Origin: Acidovorax sp.
GTDB lineage: Bacteria; Pseudomonadota; Gammaproteobacteria; Burkholderiales; Burkholderiaceae_C
Length of the DNA: 64,000 bases
Assembly: GCA_031277855.1 (NCBI GenBank)
Contig: JAITLO010000013.1
Coordinates: forward strand, 1-64,000
Reading direction: 5' to 3'
The position numbers and the translations under genes were made by a program. How positions within the stretch are numbered: position 1 is the stretch's first letter; each line of letters opens with the position of its first letter. The notes beneath the pieces are model-generated. The model saw only the letters and a list, made by a program, of their open reading frames with translations. It had not been told where the DNA came from and did not search any database. Shown here piece after piece: positions 34,306 through 46,698 of this stretch.

Positions 34306-35156
34306 GGAAGAAGGCTCGGGGTGTTGCTCAGGTCCGCAGCAGGCTGGCTGCCGGGCAGCTCCATGCGCACCCGGCCGGTTGCGGCAGGGGCGCGGCCGGG
34401 CACTGCGGCACGGCCATGGTTTTGCACGGCGCCGGGCGCCAGCTGCTCATACAGCGCCAGCACGGTGCGGACGTAATTTTGGGTTTCTTGGTAAGGCGGA
34501 ATCGCCTGACCAAAACGTTTGACGGCGTTCTCACCGGCGTTGTAGGCGGCCAGCGCCAGGTCCAGGCGGCCGGGGAACAGCCCCATCAGGTATTGCAGAT
34601 AGCGGGCGCCGGCCTGCAAATTGGTGGCCGGGTCGGTCAGCTTTTGCGCCACGGTGCGGTCTTTGTCAGCGCGCACACCAAAGCGCTGTGCGGTATCGGG
34701 CATGAGCTGCATCAGACCGACTGCGCCCTTGGGCGAGACCGCATGGGCCGCAAAGCCCGACTCGGTGGCAATCAGCGCCTTGAGCAGCTCATGGTCCAGC
34801 CCGGTGTTTTGGGCCGTGCGTTCCACATGGGCGCGCACCTGCTTGTACTGGCTGGAGCTGGCGAAATAGCCGGCCAGCTTGGCTGCTGCGCCGGCCGATG
34901 CTGCATCCACCTTCAGCCCATGGCCCGCTTGGCCAGCCTGGCGCGGCGTGCCGTCGCGCTGGGAGTCAAAGTCGCTGCCTTTAAAGAAAAGGCGGTAGCG
35001 CGCATCCTGCTGCTGGTTGGAAAAATGGGTCACGCCCATAGCGTCCACATAGGCCCAGATATCGGCCCTGGCCATGCCGGGCACCAGCAGCATCGCGCCA
35101 GCAGCAGCTAACGAAAAAGAGAGCAGCCTGCGCTTTAAGAACAAGCCGTAGCGCAT
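34302..35156 (-). CDS. Lytic transglycosylase with N-terminal DUF4124
   Basis: A 284-residue exported murein-cleaving enzyme. The signal peptide is residues 1-31 (ends ARA), a DUF4124 segment follows ([18 protein letters not shown]), then an SLT domain. The catalytic Glu is in [15 protein letters not shown], with [15 protein letters not shown] and [13 protein letters not shown] as further family motifs. The gene lies between parE and parC and overlaps the parC start by ATGA. No clear ribosome-binding site precedes 35156. Confidence 0.88.
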   Translation of the reverse strand: MRYGLFLKRRLLSFSLAAAGAMLLVPGMARADIWAYVDAMGVTHFSNQQQDARYRLFFKGSDFDSQRDGTPRQAGQAGHGLKVDAASAGAAAKLAGYFASSSQYKQVRAHVERTAQNTGLDHELLKALIATESGFAAHAVSPKGAVGLMQLMPDTAQRFGVRADKDRTVAQKLTDPATNLQAGARYLQYLMGLFPGRLDLALAAYNAGENAVKRFGQAIPPYQETQNYVRTVLALYEQLAPGAVQNHGRAAVPGRAPAATGRVRMELPGSQPAADLSNTPSLLP

Positions 35157-35266
35157 TTTTTGATGCGATTTTTGCTGTATTTTTGGATGGTCATTGCCTG
35201 GCACATGGCGCAGCAGCGCCACGGCCTGGTCGGTCGGTGCGGGAGCTGGGCAATGCATGGTGGGGC

Positions 35267-37246
35267 TCAGATGTCCACCTCAACCTCGTCGCCATGCAGC
35301 TCCATCAGCTCGCGACGCGAGGCAGCCTCGCCCTTGCCCATCAAGCGGGTCATCAGGGTTTCGGTCTCCAGCAGCGGCGTGGTGTCCACCTGCACCGGCA
35401 GCAAGCGGCGGGTGTCGGGGTTGAGCGTGGTTTCCCACAGCTGCTCGGCATTCATCTCGCCCAGGCCCTTGAAGCGGCTGATCTGGCATTTCTCGCGCGC
35501 CACGCCTTCCTTGGCGGCTTTTTCCAAAATGGCGTTGAGCTCGCTCTCGTCCAGGGCATAGATCTTGGCCGCAGGCTTTTTGCCGCGCGCCGGCACGTCC
35601 ACGCGGAACAGCGGCGGGCGGGCAATGCAGACATGGCCTGCCTCCATCAGCTTGGGGAAATGCTTGAAGAACAGGGTCAGCAGCAACACCTGGATGTGGG
35701 AGCCGTCCACGTCAGCGTCCGAGAGAATGCAGATCTTGCCGTAGCGCAGGCCGGACAGGTCGGGCGTGTCATTGGGGCCATGCGGGTCCACACCAATGGC
35801 CACCGAGATATCGTGGATTTCGGTGTTGGCAAACAGGCGGTCGCGGTCCACCTCCCAGGTGTTGAGCACTTTGCCGCGCAGCGGCAGCACGGCCTGCGTC
35901 TCCTTGTCGCGGCCCATTTTGGCGGAGCCGCCAGCGGAGTCGCCCTCGACCAGGAACACCTCGTTGTGGGCAATGTCGCGGCTTTCGCAATCGGTGAGCT
36001 TGCCGGGCAACACGGCCACGCCGCTGCCCTTGCGCTTTTCCACCTTCTGGCCGGCGCGCTGGCGGGTTTGCGCGGCCTTGATGGCCAGCTCGGCCAGTTT
36101 TTTGCCGTGCTCCACATGCTCGTTCAGCCACAGCTCCAGCGCCGGGCGCACAAAGCCCGAGACCAGGCGCACGGCGTCACGCGAGTTCAGCCGCTCCTTG
36201 ATCTGGCCCTGGAATTGCGGGTCCAGCACCTTGGCGCTCAGCACATAGCTGGCGCGGGCAAACACGTCGTCCGGCATCAGCTTCACGCCCTTGGGCAGCA
36301 GCGAATGCATGTCGATAAAGGCCTTCACCGCCTGGAACAGGCCGTCGCGCAGGCCGCTGTCGTGGGTGCCGCCGGCGGTGGTGGGAATCAGGTTGACATA
36401 GCTCTCGCGCAGCGGTGCGCCTTCTTCGGTAAAGGCCACGCACCAAGCCGCGCCCTCGCCTTCGGCAAAGCTGTCGTGGTGGCGGTCGGCAAAGCCCTCG
36501 CCCTCGAACAGGGGGATGACGGGGTCGCCCGTCAGGCTTTGCGCCAGGTAGTCGCGCAGACCGCCCTTGTACTGCCAGCTTTGCGTGTCGCGGTTTTTGT
36601 CGTTGACCAGGGAGACGGTGACGCCGGGCATGAGCACGGCCTTGCTGCGCAGCAAATGCACCATCTCGCCCATGGGCAAGTTGGAGGACTCGAAGTATTT
36701 GGCGTCAGGCCAGGCGCGTACCGTGGTGCCCTGCTTGCGCTCGCCGCTTTGCAGCGGGCGCACGCTCAGGGGCTCGATCACATCGCCGCCGGAAAACACC
36801 AAACGGGCCACCTGACCGTCGCGGTGCACGGTGACTTCCATGCGCGTGGACAGCGCATTCGTCACCGACACGCCCACACCGTGCAGGCCGCCAGAGAAGC
36901 TGTAGGCACCGCCCTGGCCCTTGTCGAACTTGCCGCCTGCGTGCAAGCGGGTGAAGACCAGCTCCACCACGGGTGCGCCTTCTTCGGGGTGGATGCCAAA
37001 GGGAATGCCACGGCCGTCGTCTTCCACGCTGACCGAGCCATCAGTGTGCAGCGACACCTTGATGCGCTTGCCATAGCCGGCCAGGGCTTCGTCGGCCGCG
37101 TTGTCGATCACCTCCTGCAGGATGTGCAGGGGGTTGTCGGTGCGGGTGTACATGCCGGGACGTTGCTTGACCGGCTCCAGGCCCTTGAGGACGCGGATCG
37201 AACCTTCGGAATATTCGGGAATGGAAGTAGAGGGTTTGGCTGCCAT
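35267..37246 (-). CDS. parE: DNA topoisomerase IV subunit B
   Basis: A 659-residue ATPase subunit of topoisomerase IV. The GHKL ATP site includes EVIDNAADEALAG, DDGRGIPFGIHPEEG and GGLHGVGVSVTNALS. The TOPRIM metal site includes FLVEGDSAGGSAKMGRD and SDADVDGSHI. The length and QTRQR-type loops fit ParE rather than the longer GyrB. The start at 37246 (MAAKPSTSIPEYSE) is chosen by family length. It heads the parE - lytic transglycosylase - parC unit. Confidence 0.93.
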   Translation of the reverse strand: MAAKPSTSIPEYSEGSIRVLKGLEPVKQRPGMYTRTDNPLHILQEVIDNAADEALAGYGKRIKVSLHTDGSVSVEDDGRGIPFGIHPEEGAPVVELVFTRLHAGGKFDKGQGGAYSFSGGLHGVGVSVTNALSTRMEVTVHRDGQVARLVFSGGDVIEPLSVRPLQSGERKQGTTVRAWPDAKYFESSNLPMGEMVHLLRSKAVLMPGVTVSLVNDKNRDTQSWQYKGGLRDYLAQSLTGDPVIPLFEGEGFADRHHDSFAEGEGAAWCVAFTEEGAPLRESYVNLIPTTAGGTHDSGLRDGLFQAVKAFIDMHSLLPKGVKLMPDDVFARASYVLSAKVLDPQFQGQIKERLNSRDAVRLVSGFVRPALELWLNEHVEHGKKLAELAIKAAQTRQRAGQKVEKRKGSGVAVLPGKLTDCESRDIAHNEVFLVEGDSAGGSAKMGRDKETQAVLPLRGKVLNTWEVDRDRLFANTEIHDISVAIGVDPHGPNDTPDLSGLRYGKICILSDADVDGSHIQVLLLTLFFKHFPKLMEAGHVCIARPPLFRVDVPARGKKPAAKIYALDESELNAILEKAAKEGVAREKCQISRFKGLGEMNAEQLWETTLNPDTRRLLPVQVDTTPLLETETLMTRLMGKGEAASRRELMELHGDEVEVDI

Positions 37247-37413
37247 GGGGGCGAATTGTAGTGCGCGCGCTGGCGCACCGCTGGATAAATAAACAGTTAC
37301 CTTGCAGCGCTCTGGTTTGCACAGAGCAACAGCTGCCAAGTGTCGCGCCAGTGTCCATGCACGAGGTGGGGCAGCACCGCAAGCGGGGAAGGAAATCGCT
37401 ACATTCTGGCCCT

Positions 37414-38643
37414 ATGCAAAAACAAAACAACACATTGAAACATCTGCCCATGCTGCAGGTACTGCTGTGCGGGGGCGCAGTGGTGACCTTGTCCATGGGC
37501 ATACGCCATGGCTTTGGCCTGTGGCTGCAGCCCATCACCCAGGAGATGGGCTGGACGCGTGAATCCTTTGCGCTGGCCATTGCCATCCAGAACCTGTCCT
37601 GGGGTGTTCTTGGCATTTTCGTGGGCATGATTGCCGACAAGCTGGGCGCTTTCAAGGTGCTACTGGGTGGGGCCCTGCTCTACGCCCTGGGCCTGGCGGG
37701 CATGGCGCTGTCACCCAGCACTACCTGGTTCGCTCTGACGGCGGGCGTGGTCATTGGCGCCGCCCAGGCCGGCACCACCTATGCGGTGATTTATGGCGTG
37801 CTGGGCCGGCAGATTCCCGTGGCGCGGCGCAGCTGGGCCATGGGGGTGACGGCTGCGGCCGGCTCTTTCGGCCAGTTCTTCATGGTGCCGGTGGAAGGCG
37901 GGCTGATTGCCCAGTTCGGCTGGAGCAATGCCTTGCTGCTGCTGGCCGTGATCGTCCTCTTGATTGCCGTGCTGGCCTTTGGCCTGCGTGAACCCGGTTT
38001 TGGCGCCCATGCCGGCCCCCGCCCGCAGCGTGACCAAACCATTGGCCAGGCGCTGACCGAGGCCTGGACCACGCCCAGCTTTGTGCTGCTGCTGGCGGGC
38101 TATTTTGTCTGCGGCTTTCAGGTGATGTTTATTGGTGTGCACATGCCCAGCTATCTGAAGGACTTCAACATGGCGCCGCAGGTGGCCAGCTATTCGCTAG
38201 CCCTGGTGGGGCTGTTCAACATCTTTGGTACCTATATCGCCGGCAACCTGGGGCAAAAAATGCCCAAGCGCTATTTGCTGTCGGGCATTTACGGCCTGCG
38301 TTCGGTGGTCATCATCGCCTTTTTGCTGGCGCCGCTGTCGCCCTGGTCGGTCTACATCTTCTCGGCCGCCATGGGCTTTCTGTGGCTGTCCACCGTGCCG
38401 CTGACCAATGCCACCATCGCCCAGATCTTTGGCGTGCAGCATTTGTCCATGCTGGGTGGCTTTGTGTTTTGCAGCCACCAGGTGGGCAGCTTCTTGGGCG
38501 TGTGGCTGGGTGGCTATCTGTATGACCGCAACGGCAATTACGACATGGTCTGGTATTTGGCGATTGCGCTGGGCGTTTTTGCGGCCCTGGTCAATCTGCC
38601 GGTGCGCGAGCAGTCCCTGATGCGCAAGCCGTTGGCCGCCTGA
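37414..38643 (+). CDS. MFS transporter, monocarboxylate/oxalate-formate type
   Basis: A 409-residue major facilitator protein with 12 predicted helices. It has the features of the MCT-like or oxalate/formate antiporter group: GIRHGFGLWLQPITQEMGW in TM1, FVGMIADKLGAFKVLL as the loop 2-3 motif, and GVQHLSMLGGFVFCSHQVGSFLG in TM11. The start at 37414 has no close ribosome-binding site; GGGGAAGGAAA lies further upstream. The substrate is probably an organic acid. It is followed by a tiny membrane-protein gene. Confidence 0.85.
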   Translation: MQKQNNTLKHLPMLQVLLCGGAVVTLSMGIRHGFGLWLQPITQEMGWTRESFALAIAIQNLSWGVLGIFVGMIADKLGAFKVLLGGALLYALGLAGMALSPSTTWFALTAGVVIGAAQAGTTYAVIYGVLGRQIPVARRSWAMGVTAAAGSFGQFFMVPVEGGLIAQFGWSNALLLLAVIVLLIAVLAFGLREPGFGAHAGPRPQRDQTIGQALTEAWTTPSFVLLLAGYFVCGFQVMFIGVHMPSYLKDFNMAPQVASYSLALVGLFNIFGTYIAGNLGQKMPKRYLLSGIYGLRSVVIIAFLLAPLSPWSVYIFSAAMGFLWLSTVPLTNATIAQIFGVQHLSMLGGFVFCSHQVGSFLGVWLGGYLYDRNGNYDMVWYLAIALGVFAALVNLPVREQSLMRKPLAA

Positions 38644-38648
38644 ACGCC

Positions 38649-38810
38649 ATGCCTACACCTTCTTCCACGCCCACCTCCCGCCCGCTGCCGCTCTGGCAGC
38701 GGGTATTGGTGTGGGTTGCCATCGCCTTGGTACTGATGGCGGTGTTTGCCCTGTATCTGCTGCCGGAGTTCATGGTCACACTGGCCGACCAGGTGTGGGC
38801 CTGTTTTTGA
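38649..38810 (+). CDS. Small single-span membrane protein
   Basis: A 53-codon frame starts 5 nt after the MFS stop. After a Pro/Ser/Thr-rich N-terminus (MPTPSSTPTSRPLPLWQR) there is one hydrophobic helix (VLVWVAIALVLMAVFALYLL) and a conserved-looking tail PEFMVTLADQVWACF. Phase and codon use fit the genome. It is probably co-transcribed with the MFS gene. No function is known to me. Confidence 0.6.
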   Translation: MPTPSSTPTSRPLPLWQRVLVWVAIALVLMAVFALYLLPEFMVTLADQVWACF

Positions 38811-38853
38811 GCCTGAGCGCGGCTGCTCCGGCGGCATGGCCCGGAGGCACACC

Positions 38854-39666
38854 ATGCCCCGCATCATTCTCACCGGCGCCTCTGATGGCATAGGCGCTGA
38901 AATAGCTCGCCAACTGGCGCAGCAGCACGGACAGGCCTTGCGGCTGACCCTGGCGGCGCGCAATCTGGAGCATCTGCAAGCCGTGGCTGCCCAATGCCAA
39001 GCCCATGGCGCGCAAACCCTGGTGCTGCCCACCGATGTCTCCGAAGAAAACGCATGCCGCTCGCTGGTTGCCAGCAGCGTGCAGCACTTTGGCGGCCTGG
39101 ATGTGCTGATCAACAATGCCGGCGTCTCGGCCCATGCGCTACTGGAAGAGGTCAGCGCCGAGCACCTGGCCTGGTACGAACGACTGATGCGCACCAACTT
39201 CTGGGGCAGTGTCTGGTGCACCCATGAGGCCTTGCCCCATCTCAAGGCATCGCGCGGCGCCATCGTGGCCGTGTCGTCCCTGGCGGGCTTGGTAGGCGTG
39301 CCCGATCGCACGGCCTACAGCGCCAGCAAGTTTGCCATGTCGGGGTTTTTCGAAGCCTTGCGCACCGAGCTCAAGCCCGCAGGCGTGGCCGTGACCATTG
39401 CCTACCCCGGCGTGGTGGACACCCGCATCCGCTACCACGGCTACAACGCCAGCGGCCAGGCTGCCGGCGTCAGCGGCCTGAAGGAAGACCAGGCCATGCC
39501 CGTGGCCGAATGCGCGCGCCTGATCGTGCATGGCATGGAGCGCCGCCAGCGCGAGGTGGTCATGACCCGCCAGGGCAAGCTGGGCCGCTGGGTCAAGCTG
39601 ATTGCGCCAGGCGTGGTGGAGCGCATGGCCCTGGCCGCACTTCAGCGCCCCAACACCAGGGCTTGA
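38854..39666 (+). CDS. Short-chain dehydrogenase/reductase
   Basis: A 270-residue classical-type SDR. The cofactor motif is TGASDGIGAEIA, NNAG is present (LINNAGVSAH), the catalytic Ser is in VAVSSLAG, and YSASK holds Tyr and Lys. The C-terminal half resembles SDRs that act on lipids or 3-oxoacyl groups. The ATG at 38854 has CGGAGG 6 nt upstream. The substrate cannot be assigned. Confidence 0.87.
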   Translation: MPRIILTGASDGIGAEIARQLAQQHGQALRLTLAARNLEHLQAVAAQCQAHGAQTLVLPTDVSEENACRSLVASSVQHFGGLDVLINNAGVSAHALLEEVSAEHLAWYERLMRTNFWGSVWCTHEALPHLKASRGAIVAVSSLAGLVGVPDRTAYSASKFAMSGFFEALRTELKPAGVAVTIAYPGVVDTRIRYHGYNASGQAAGVSGLKEDQAMPVAECARLIVHGMERRQREVVMTRQGKLGRWVKLIAPGVVERMALAALQRPNTRA

Positions 39667-39729
39667 CCCAACTCAGCACAAACAGGCTATACCGCAAAGC
39701 AGCTGCGCTGGGACTGCTATAGTTTTTCC

Positions 39730-40308
39730 ATGACCAGCCCCTCTTCTTTTGTCCCCGCTTCTGCCCATTGCCCGCAAGCTCCCTCGCCCTGGATTGAGCG
39801 CTGGCGCCATTTGCTGCCCGCCAACTGCCCGGTGCTGGACCTGGCCTGCGGCAGCGGCCGCCATCTGCGCTGGCTGGCCACCAATGGCCACGCCATGACC
39901 GGTGTAGACCGCGACAGCGCCGCACTGGCCGGCCTGCAAGGTCTGGGTGAGCTGGTGTGCGCCGACATTGAAAACGCGCCCTGGCCGCTGCCTGGCCGCC
40001 AATTTGGCGCCGTGGTGGTGACCAACTACCTGTGGCGTCCGCTGTGGCCCCAGATTCTGGACAGCGTGGCCCCGGGCGGCGTGCTGTTGTATGAGACCTT
40101 TGCCCAGGGCAACGAGGCCTTTGGCAAACCCTCGCGCACCGACTTTTTGCTGGCACCGGGCGAGCTGCTCCAGGTCTGCCGCGACTGGAATGTGGTGGCC
40201 TATGAATGCGGCCAGCTGCGCCAGCCCGAGCGCGTGGTGCAGCGCATTGCGGCGATTCGCCCACTGGCAAGCGGCTCGGCCGCCAGCGCCGCTTGCCTGG
40301 CTCCCTGA
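39730..40308 (+). CDS. Class I SAM-dependent methyltransferase (TehB-like, short)
   Basis: A 192-residue protein with motif I VLDLACGSGRHLRWLATNGH, motif II end VDRDS, motif IV GAVVVTNYL and a post-motif LLYETFAQGNEAFGKPSR that resembles tellurite-resistance TehB-like methyltransferases. The frame ends in LASGSAASAACLAP. A second short frame at 40314-40423 in another phase reads like a protein tail (FLVVREADAPALLERLDQAV), so the C-terminus may be altered. The substrate is unknown. Confidence 0.8.
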   Translation: MTSPSSFVPASAHCPQAPSPWIERWRHLLPANCPVLDLACGSGRHLRWLATNGHAMTGVDRDSAALAGLQGLGELVCADIENAPWPLPGRQFGAVVVTNYLWRPLWPQILDSVAPGGVLLYETFAQGNEAFGKPSRTDFLLAPGELLQVCRDWNVVAYECGQLRQPERVVQRIAAIRPLASGSAASAACLAP

Positions 40309-40615
40309 GACCGTGCTGACGATCTCCTCGCTGTGCTTTTTGGTGGTCCGAGAAGCCGATGCGCCCGCACTGCTGGAGCGCCTGGACCAGGCCGTTGTCG
40401 GAACCTGGCTGCACCAGATCTGAACCTGCGACGCACAAGCCGTCCCCCTGCAAACACCTCACATTCGACGAAACAGAAAATATTTTTCCGCCGAAGCGGC
40501 GAATAATCACATCATAATGACCAAAACAACGTCATGAACGTTGGCCTGTGTGTAGAAGCCGCGCTTTGCCAGGGCGGCTGGGTAGAATGAATTTTTCCCG
40601 TTTCACTTTGCGGAC

Positions 40616-41512
40616 ATGACCACTTCTTCCGTCGCCCTGCGGGGCAGCATTGTTGCCCTTGTCACCCCCATGCATGAGGACGGTAGCGTTGACTATCCCC
40701 ACCTGCGCAAACTCATCGATTGGCATGTGGCCGAAGGCACGGACTGCATAGGCGTGGTGGGCACCACGGGCGAGTCGCCCACGGTGAATGTGGAGGAACA
40801 CTGCGAGATCATTCGCGTCGCTGTCGAGCAGGCCGCAGGCCGTGTGCCGGTGATGGCAGGCTGCGGCGCCAACAGCACGCACGAAGCCATCGAGCTGGCC
40901 AAGTACGCCAAGAAGGTGGGCGCAGACAGCCAGCTGCAAGTCGTGCCCTACTACAACAAGCCCACGCAAGAAGGCCAGTACCAGCACTTCAAGGCCATTG
41001 CCGAGGCCGTGGGCGATCTGCCCATGATGCTCTACAACGTGCCCGGCCGCTCCGTGGCCGATATGCAGCATGACACCGTGCTGCGCCTGGCGCAGATCGA
41101 CTCCATCTTCGGCATCAAGGAGGCCACGGGCAATATCGAGCGTGCGCAGTGGCTGATCCGCGAAGTACCCGAGAACTTTGGTGTGTATTCCGGTGATGAC
41201 CCCACTGCCGTGGCACTGATGCTGCTGGGTGGCCATGGCAATGTGTCCGTCACCGCCAACGTAGCGCCCCGCCTGATGAGCGAGCTGTGCAAGGCCGCCA
41301 TGGCCGGCGACGTGAAGCGCGCCATGGAGATCCAGTTCAAGCTGATGCCGGTGCACAAAAACCTGTTCATCGAAGCCAACCCCATTCCCGTGAAATGGGC
41401 AGTCGCGCGTATGGGTTTGTGTGGCGCTACCATGCGGCTTCCCATGACCGCGCTGTCTACAGGCAACCATGCTGCTGTGGAATCTTCACTGCGTGCTGCC
41501 GGTCTGATCTAA
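40616..41512 (+). CDS. dapA: 4-hydroxy-tetrahydrodipicolinate synthase
   Basis: A 298-residue TIM-barrel lyase that condenses pyruvate with aspartate semialdehyde, the first step of the lysine/diaminopimelate branch. GTTGESPT binds pyruvate, YYNKPTQEG holds the catalytic Tyr, and FGIKEATGN holds the Schiff-base Lys. Length and start match DapA. It is followed after 73 bp by bamC, the common dapA-bamC order. Confidence 0.95.
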   Translation: MTTSSVALRGSIVALVTPMHEDGSVDYPHLRKLIDWHVAEGTDCIGVVGTTGESPTVNVEEHCEIIRVAVEQAAGRVPVMAGCGANSTHEAIELAKYAKKVGADSQLQVVPYYNKPTQEGQYQHFKAIAEAVGDLPMMLYNVPGRSVADMQHDTVLRLAQIDSIFGIKEATGNIERAQWLIREVPENFGVYSGDDPTAVALMLLGGHGNVSVTANVAPRLMSELCKAAMAGDVKRAMEIQFKLMPVHKNLFIEANPIPVKWAVARMGLCGATMRLPMTALSTGNHAAVESSLRAAGLI

Positions 41513-41585
41513 TAGAGGTTTGCGCCTGGTATTTTGATATTGGCCACGGCGCACTCCACTGTCTCGACCCTCAAGGATTTCCTGC

Positions 41586-42689
41586 GTGAAAAACATCACA
41601 CGACTGAGCCTGCTGGGCATGGCCGTCGCTCTGTCGGCCTGCTCCGTGCTGGAAAACGACAAGATCGACTACAAGAGTGCCAAGAAGGGCGTGACCCTGG
41701 AAGTGCCTCCCGATCTGAACCAGCTCTCGCGCGACACCCGCTACAACGTGCCTGGCTCCAGCGTTTCGGCCCGCGAGCTGGAGGCAGGTCAGGCCAGCAT
41801 CACACCACCACTGGAAAAGGCTGCAACACTGAGCGTGGGCGATGTGAGCATCGAGCGCGACGGCAACCAGCGCTGGCTGGTGGTCAACCGCCCTGCCGAC
41901 AAGCTGTGGGATCCGGTGCGCGACTTCTGGCTGGAAAGCGGCTTCAATCTGGCCATCGAAAAGCCCGAGCTGGGCATTCTGGAAACCGACTGGGCTGAGA
42001 ACCGCGCCAAGCTGCCGCAGGACGTGATCCGCGCAGCGCTGGGCAAGGTGCTGGATTCGCTGTACTCCACCAGCGAGCGCGACCGTTTCCGCACCCGCCT
42101 GGAACGCCGCCCTGACGGCAAGACCGAAATCTACGTGACCCACCGCGGCATGCAAGAGGTCTACACCAACCAGCAAAAAGACAGCACTGTGTGGCAGCCG
42201 CGCGCGGTCGATCCCGAGCTGGAAACCGAATTCCTGCGCCGCATCATGGTGCGCCTGGGCAGCACCGACGAGCAGTCCAAGGCCGTGGTGGCCGCTGGCG
42301 GCAACAAGCCCACCGTGGCCCAGACCGCACGCGTGAGCACGCTCAATGGCCAACCCGCCGTGGAAATCGACGAAGGCTTTGACCGCGCATGGCGCCGCGT
42401 GGGCGTAGCTCTGGACCGCACCGGCTTCACGGTGGAAGACCGCGACCGCAGCAAGGGCCTGTACTTTGTGCGCTACGTGCCGGCCAACCCCGACACCGAG
42501 GCGAAGAAAAAGGGCTTCTTCGGCAGCCTGTTCGGCTCCAAGGCCGAGGCCAAGCCCGCCAAGTACCAAATCGCCGTGCGCAGCGAAGGCGCCAAGTCGC
42601 ATGTGGTGGTGCTGGGCGAAAACGGCCAGCCCGAGAGCGACGTCAATGCCCAGCGCATCGTGCGCGTCATTGCCGACGACCTCAAATAA
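41586..42689 (+). CDS. bamC: Outer-membrane assembly lipoprotein BamC
   Basis: A 367-residue lipoprotein of the BAM complex that inserts beta-barrel proteins in the outer membrane. It starts with GTG at 41586 (AAGGA 8 nt upstream), has lipobox ALSAC, an unstructured N-terminal part with YNVPGSS, and two helix-grip domains. The insert KKKGFFGSLFGSK near the C-terminus is a feature of betaproteobacterial BamC. It is co-transcribed with dapA and closed by an intrinsic terminator. Confidence 0.9.
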   Translation: MKNITRLSLLGMAVALSACSVLENDKIDYKSAKKGVTLEVPPDLNQLSRDTRYNVPGSSVSARELEAGQASITPPLEKAATLSVGDVSIERDGNQRWLVVNRPADKLWDPVRDFWLESGFNLAIEKPELGILETDWAENRAKLPQDVIRAALGKVLDSLYSTSERDRFRTRLERRPDGKTEIYVTHRGMQEVYTNQQKDSTVWQPRAVDPELETEFLRRIMVRLGSTDEQSKAVVAAGGNKPTVAQTARVSTLNGQPAVEIDEGFDRAWRRVGVALDRTGFTVEDRDRSKGLYFVRYVPANPDTEAKKKGFFGSLFGSKAEAKPAKYQIAVRSEGAKSHVVVLGENGQPESDVNAQRIVRVIADDLK

Positions 42690-42711
42690 ATCGCGCCGCT
42701 GCGCACTCCCC

Positions 42712-42735
42712 AAAGGCTGCTTCGGCAGCCTTTTT
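42712..42735 (+). terminator. Intrinsic terminator of dapA-bamC
   Basis: Perfect 9-bp stem AAAGGCTGC-TTCG-GCAGCCTTT with a stable TTCG loop and a following T-run. Confidence 0.9.
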
Positions 42736-43014
42736 CATGCCTGCGCAAACCCCATCACCGAATGACAGACAGGCTGGCAGGCGATTGCCAGACACAGCCT
42801 GAGCCTGGTGCTGATGGGATGCCACGGTGAAGCCCAAGTCTGGCCCTAAGAACGCATTCCAAGCGCCGCCTGCCCGGCATGCACCCAGCCCGGAAACACA
42901 GGCCTATCCACTCCAGATTCAGCCCGCCAAGGGCTGCTCCTGCCTGGCACAAGCTTCCGGGCATCTAGAAATCCCCGAGCCGCAGGCATGACACCAAGAT
43001 GCTGCTGCCCCAAC

Positions 43015-43042
43015 AAAAAAACCCGCCAAAGGCGGGTTTTTT
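43015..43042 (-). terminator. Intrinsic terminator of the Ala-rich lipoprotein gene
   Basis: Stem AACCCGCC / GGCGGGTT with loop TTT and a run of seven T on the minus strand, about 60 nt past the stop. Confidence 0.88.
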
Positions 43043-43102
43043 CAAGCATTCACGCTGCCTGTGCGGTCAGACCATGCCGACCTTGCAGACAGCAGGTGCA
43101 AA

Positions 43103-43390
43103 TTACTTGGCTGCGGAATCAGCAGCTTGCTTGGCAGCGTCAGCGGCTTGGCCAGCAGCTTCAGCGGCAGCAGGAGCAGCGGCGTCAGCAGCAGGAGCAG
43201 CGGCATCAGCAGCAGGAGCGGCTTCAGCGGCGGGAGCAGCAGCAGGTGCTTCAGCGGCAGGAGCTTCTGCAGCAGGTGCGGGAGCTTCAGCAGCAGGAGC
43301 GGCGGGAGCAGCAGGAGCTTCTTCCTTCTTACCGCAAGCAGCCAGAGCAGCAGCAGCGATCACAGTAGCCAGAACCAGAGACTTCTTCAT
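43103..43390 (-). CDS. Alanine/proline-rich small lipoprotein
   Basis: A 95-residue protein: signal peptide MKKSLVLATVIAAAALAAC with a lipobox Cys at 19, then charged GKKEEAP and an almost pure Ala/Pro/Glu/Asp tail. The ATG has GAGGAA 7 nt upstream and a strong terminator follows. The low-complexity tail may be an extended periplasmic spacer. The repeats make the gene prone to length change. No family function is known. Confidence 0.75.
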   Translation of the reverse strand: MKKSLVLATVIAAAALAACGKKEEAPAAPAAPAAEAPAPAAEAPAAEAPAAAPAAEAAPAADAAAPAADAAAPAAAEAAGQAADAAKQAADSAAK

Positions 43391-43603
43391 GACAATTTTC
43401 CTCTTGAGGATGAGTTATTCAGTATGCCGCACCCGCCCGTCCACCCTGGACGCACCTGGATCAGGTGCTGCGCACATGCCCGCCTAGGGCACGCATGCAC
43501 ACGCATGTATTGATCAAAACGCGCCGGGTCAACAGTTGGTTTACAGGGTTGACGCTGATTTCGAAAATAAATTGTATCCGTTATGTAAATCAGCGTCACA
43601 CCT

Positions 43604-46507
<2,904 letters not shown>

Positions 46508-46630
46508 CTGTGGTTCTCCGTCCTCAAAAGTCAAAATTCACAAGCCCAATGCTTATGACGACCAGACCATTGTGCGGCGCCCCAGATGACACGTCTATCG
46601 GACAGCAGGCCTTGCTTGATGTACAGGTAC

Positions 46631-46654
46631 AAAAAAACCCGCCTGCGGCGGGTT
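46631..46654 (-). terminator. Intrinsic terminator of acnB
   Basis: Stem AACCCGCC-GCA-GGCGGGTT with seven T on the minus strand, downstream of the acnB stop. It would limit read-through into acnA. Confidence 0.85.
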
Positions 46655-46663
46655 GGGTGTGAG

Positions 46664-46687
46664 CCCGCAGCCGTCAACGGCTGCGGG
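46664..46687. other. Second hairpin downstream of acnB
   Basis: A perfect 11-bp stem CCCGCAGCCGT / ACGGCTGCGGG with a 2-base central gap lies just past the acnB stop codon and before the terminator. It may protect the mRNA 3' end. Confidence 0.5.
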
Positions 46688-46698
46688 AAACACAGGGC

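Larger units (their letters stand above)
42690..43102. other. Intergenic region between bamC and the Ala-rich lipoprotein gene
   Basis: These 413 bp have no gene. They contain the bamC terminator (42712-42735) and the terminator of the leftward lipoprotein gene (43015-43042). Between them I see nothing definite. Confidence 0.5.

Noticed and set aside
40561..40615. Promoter with TTGCCA and TAGAAT before dapA
   Set aside because: The spacing is only 11 nt, too short for a sigma-70 promoter. Only the TAGAAT box is plausible.
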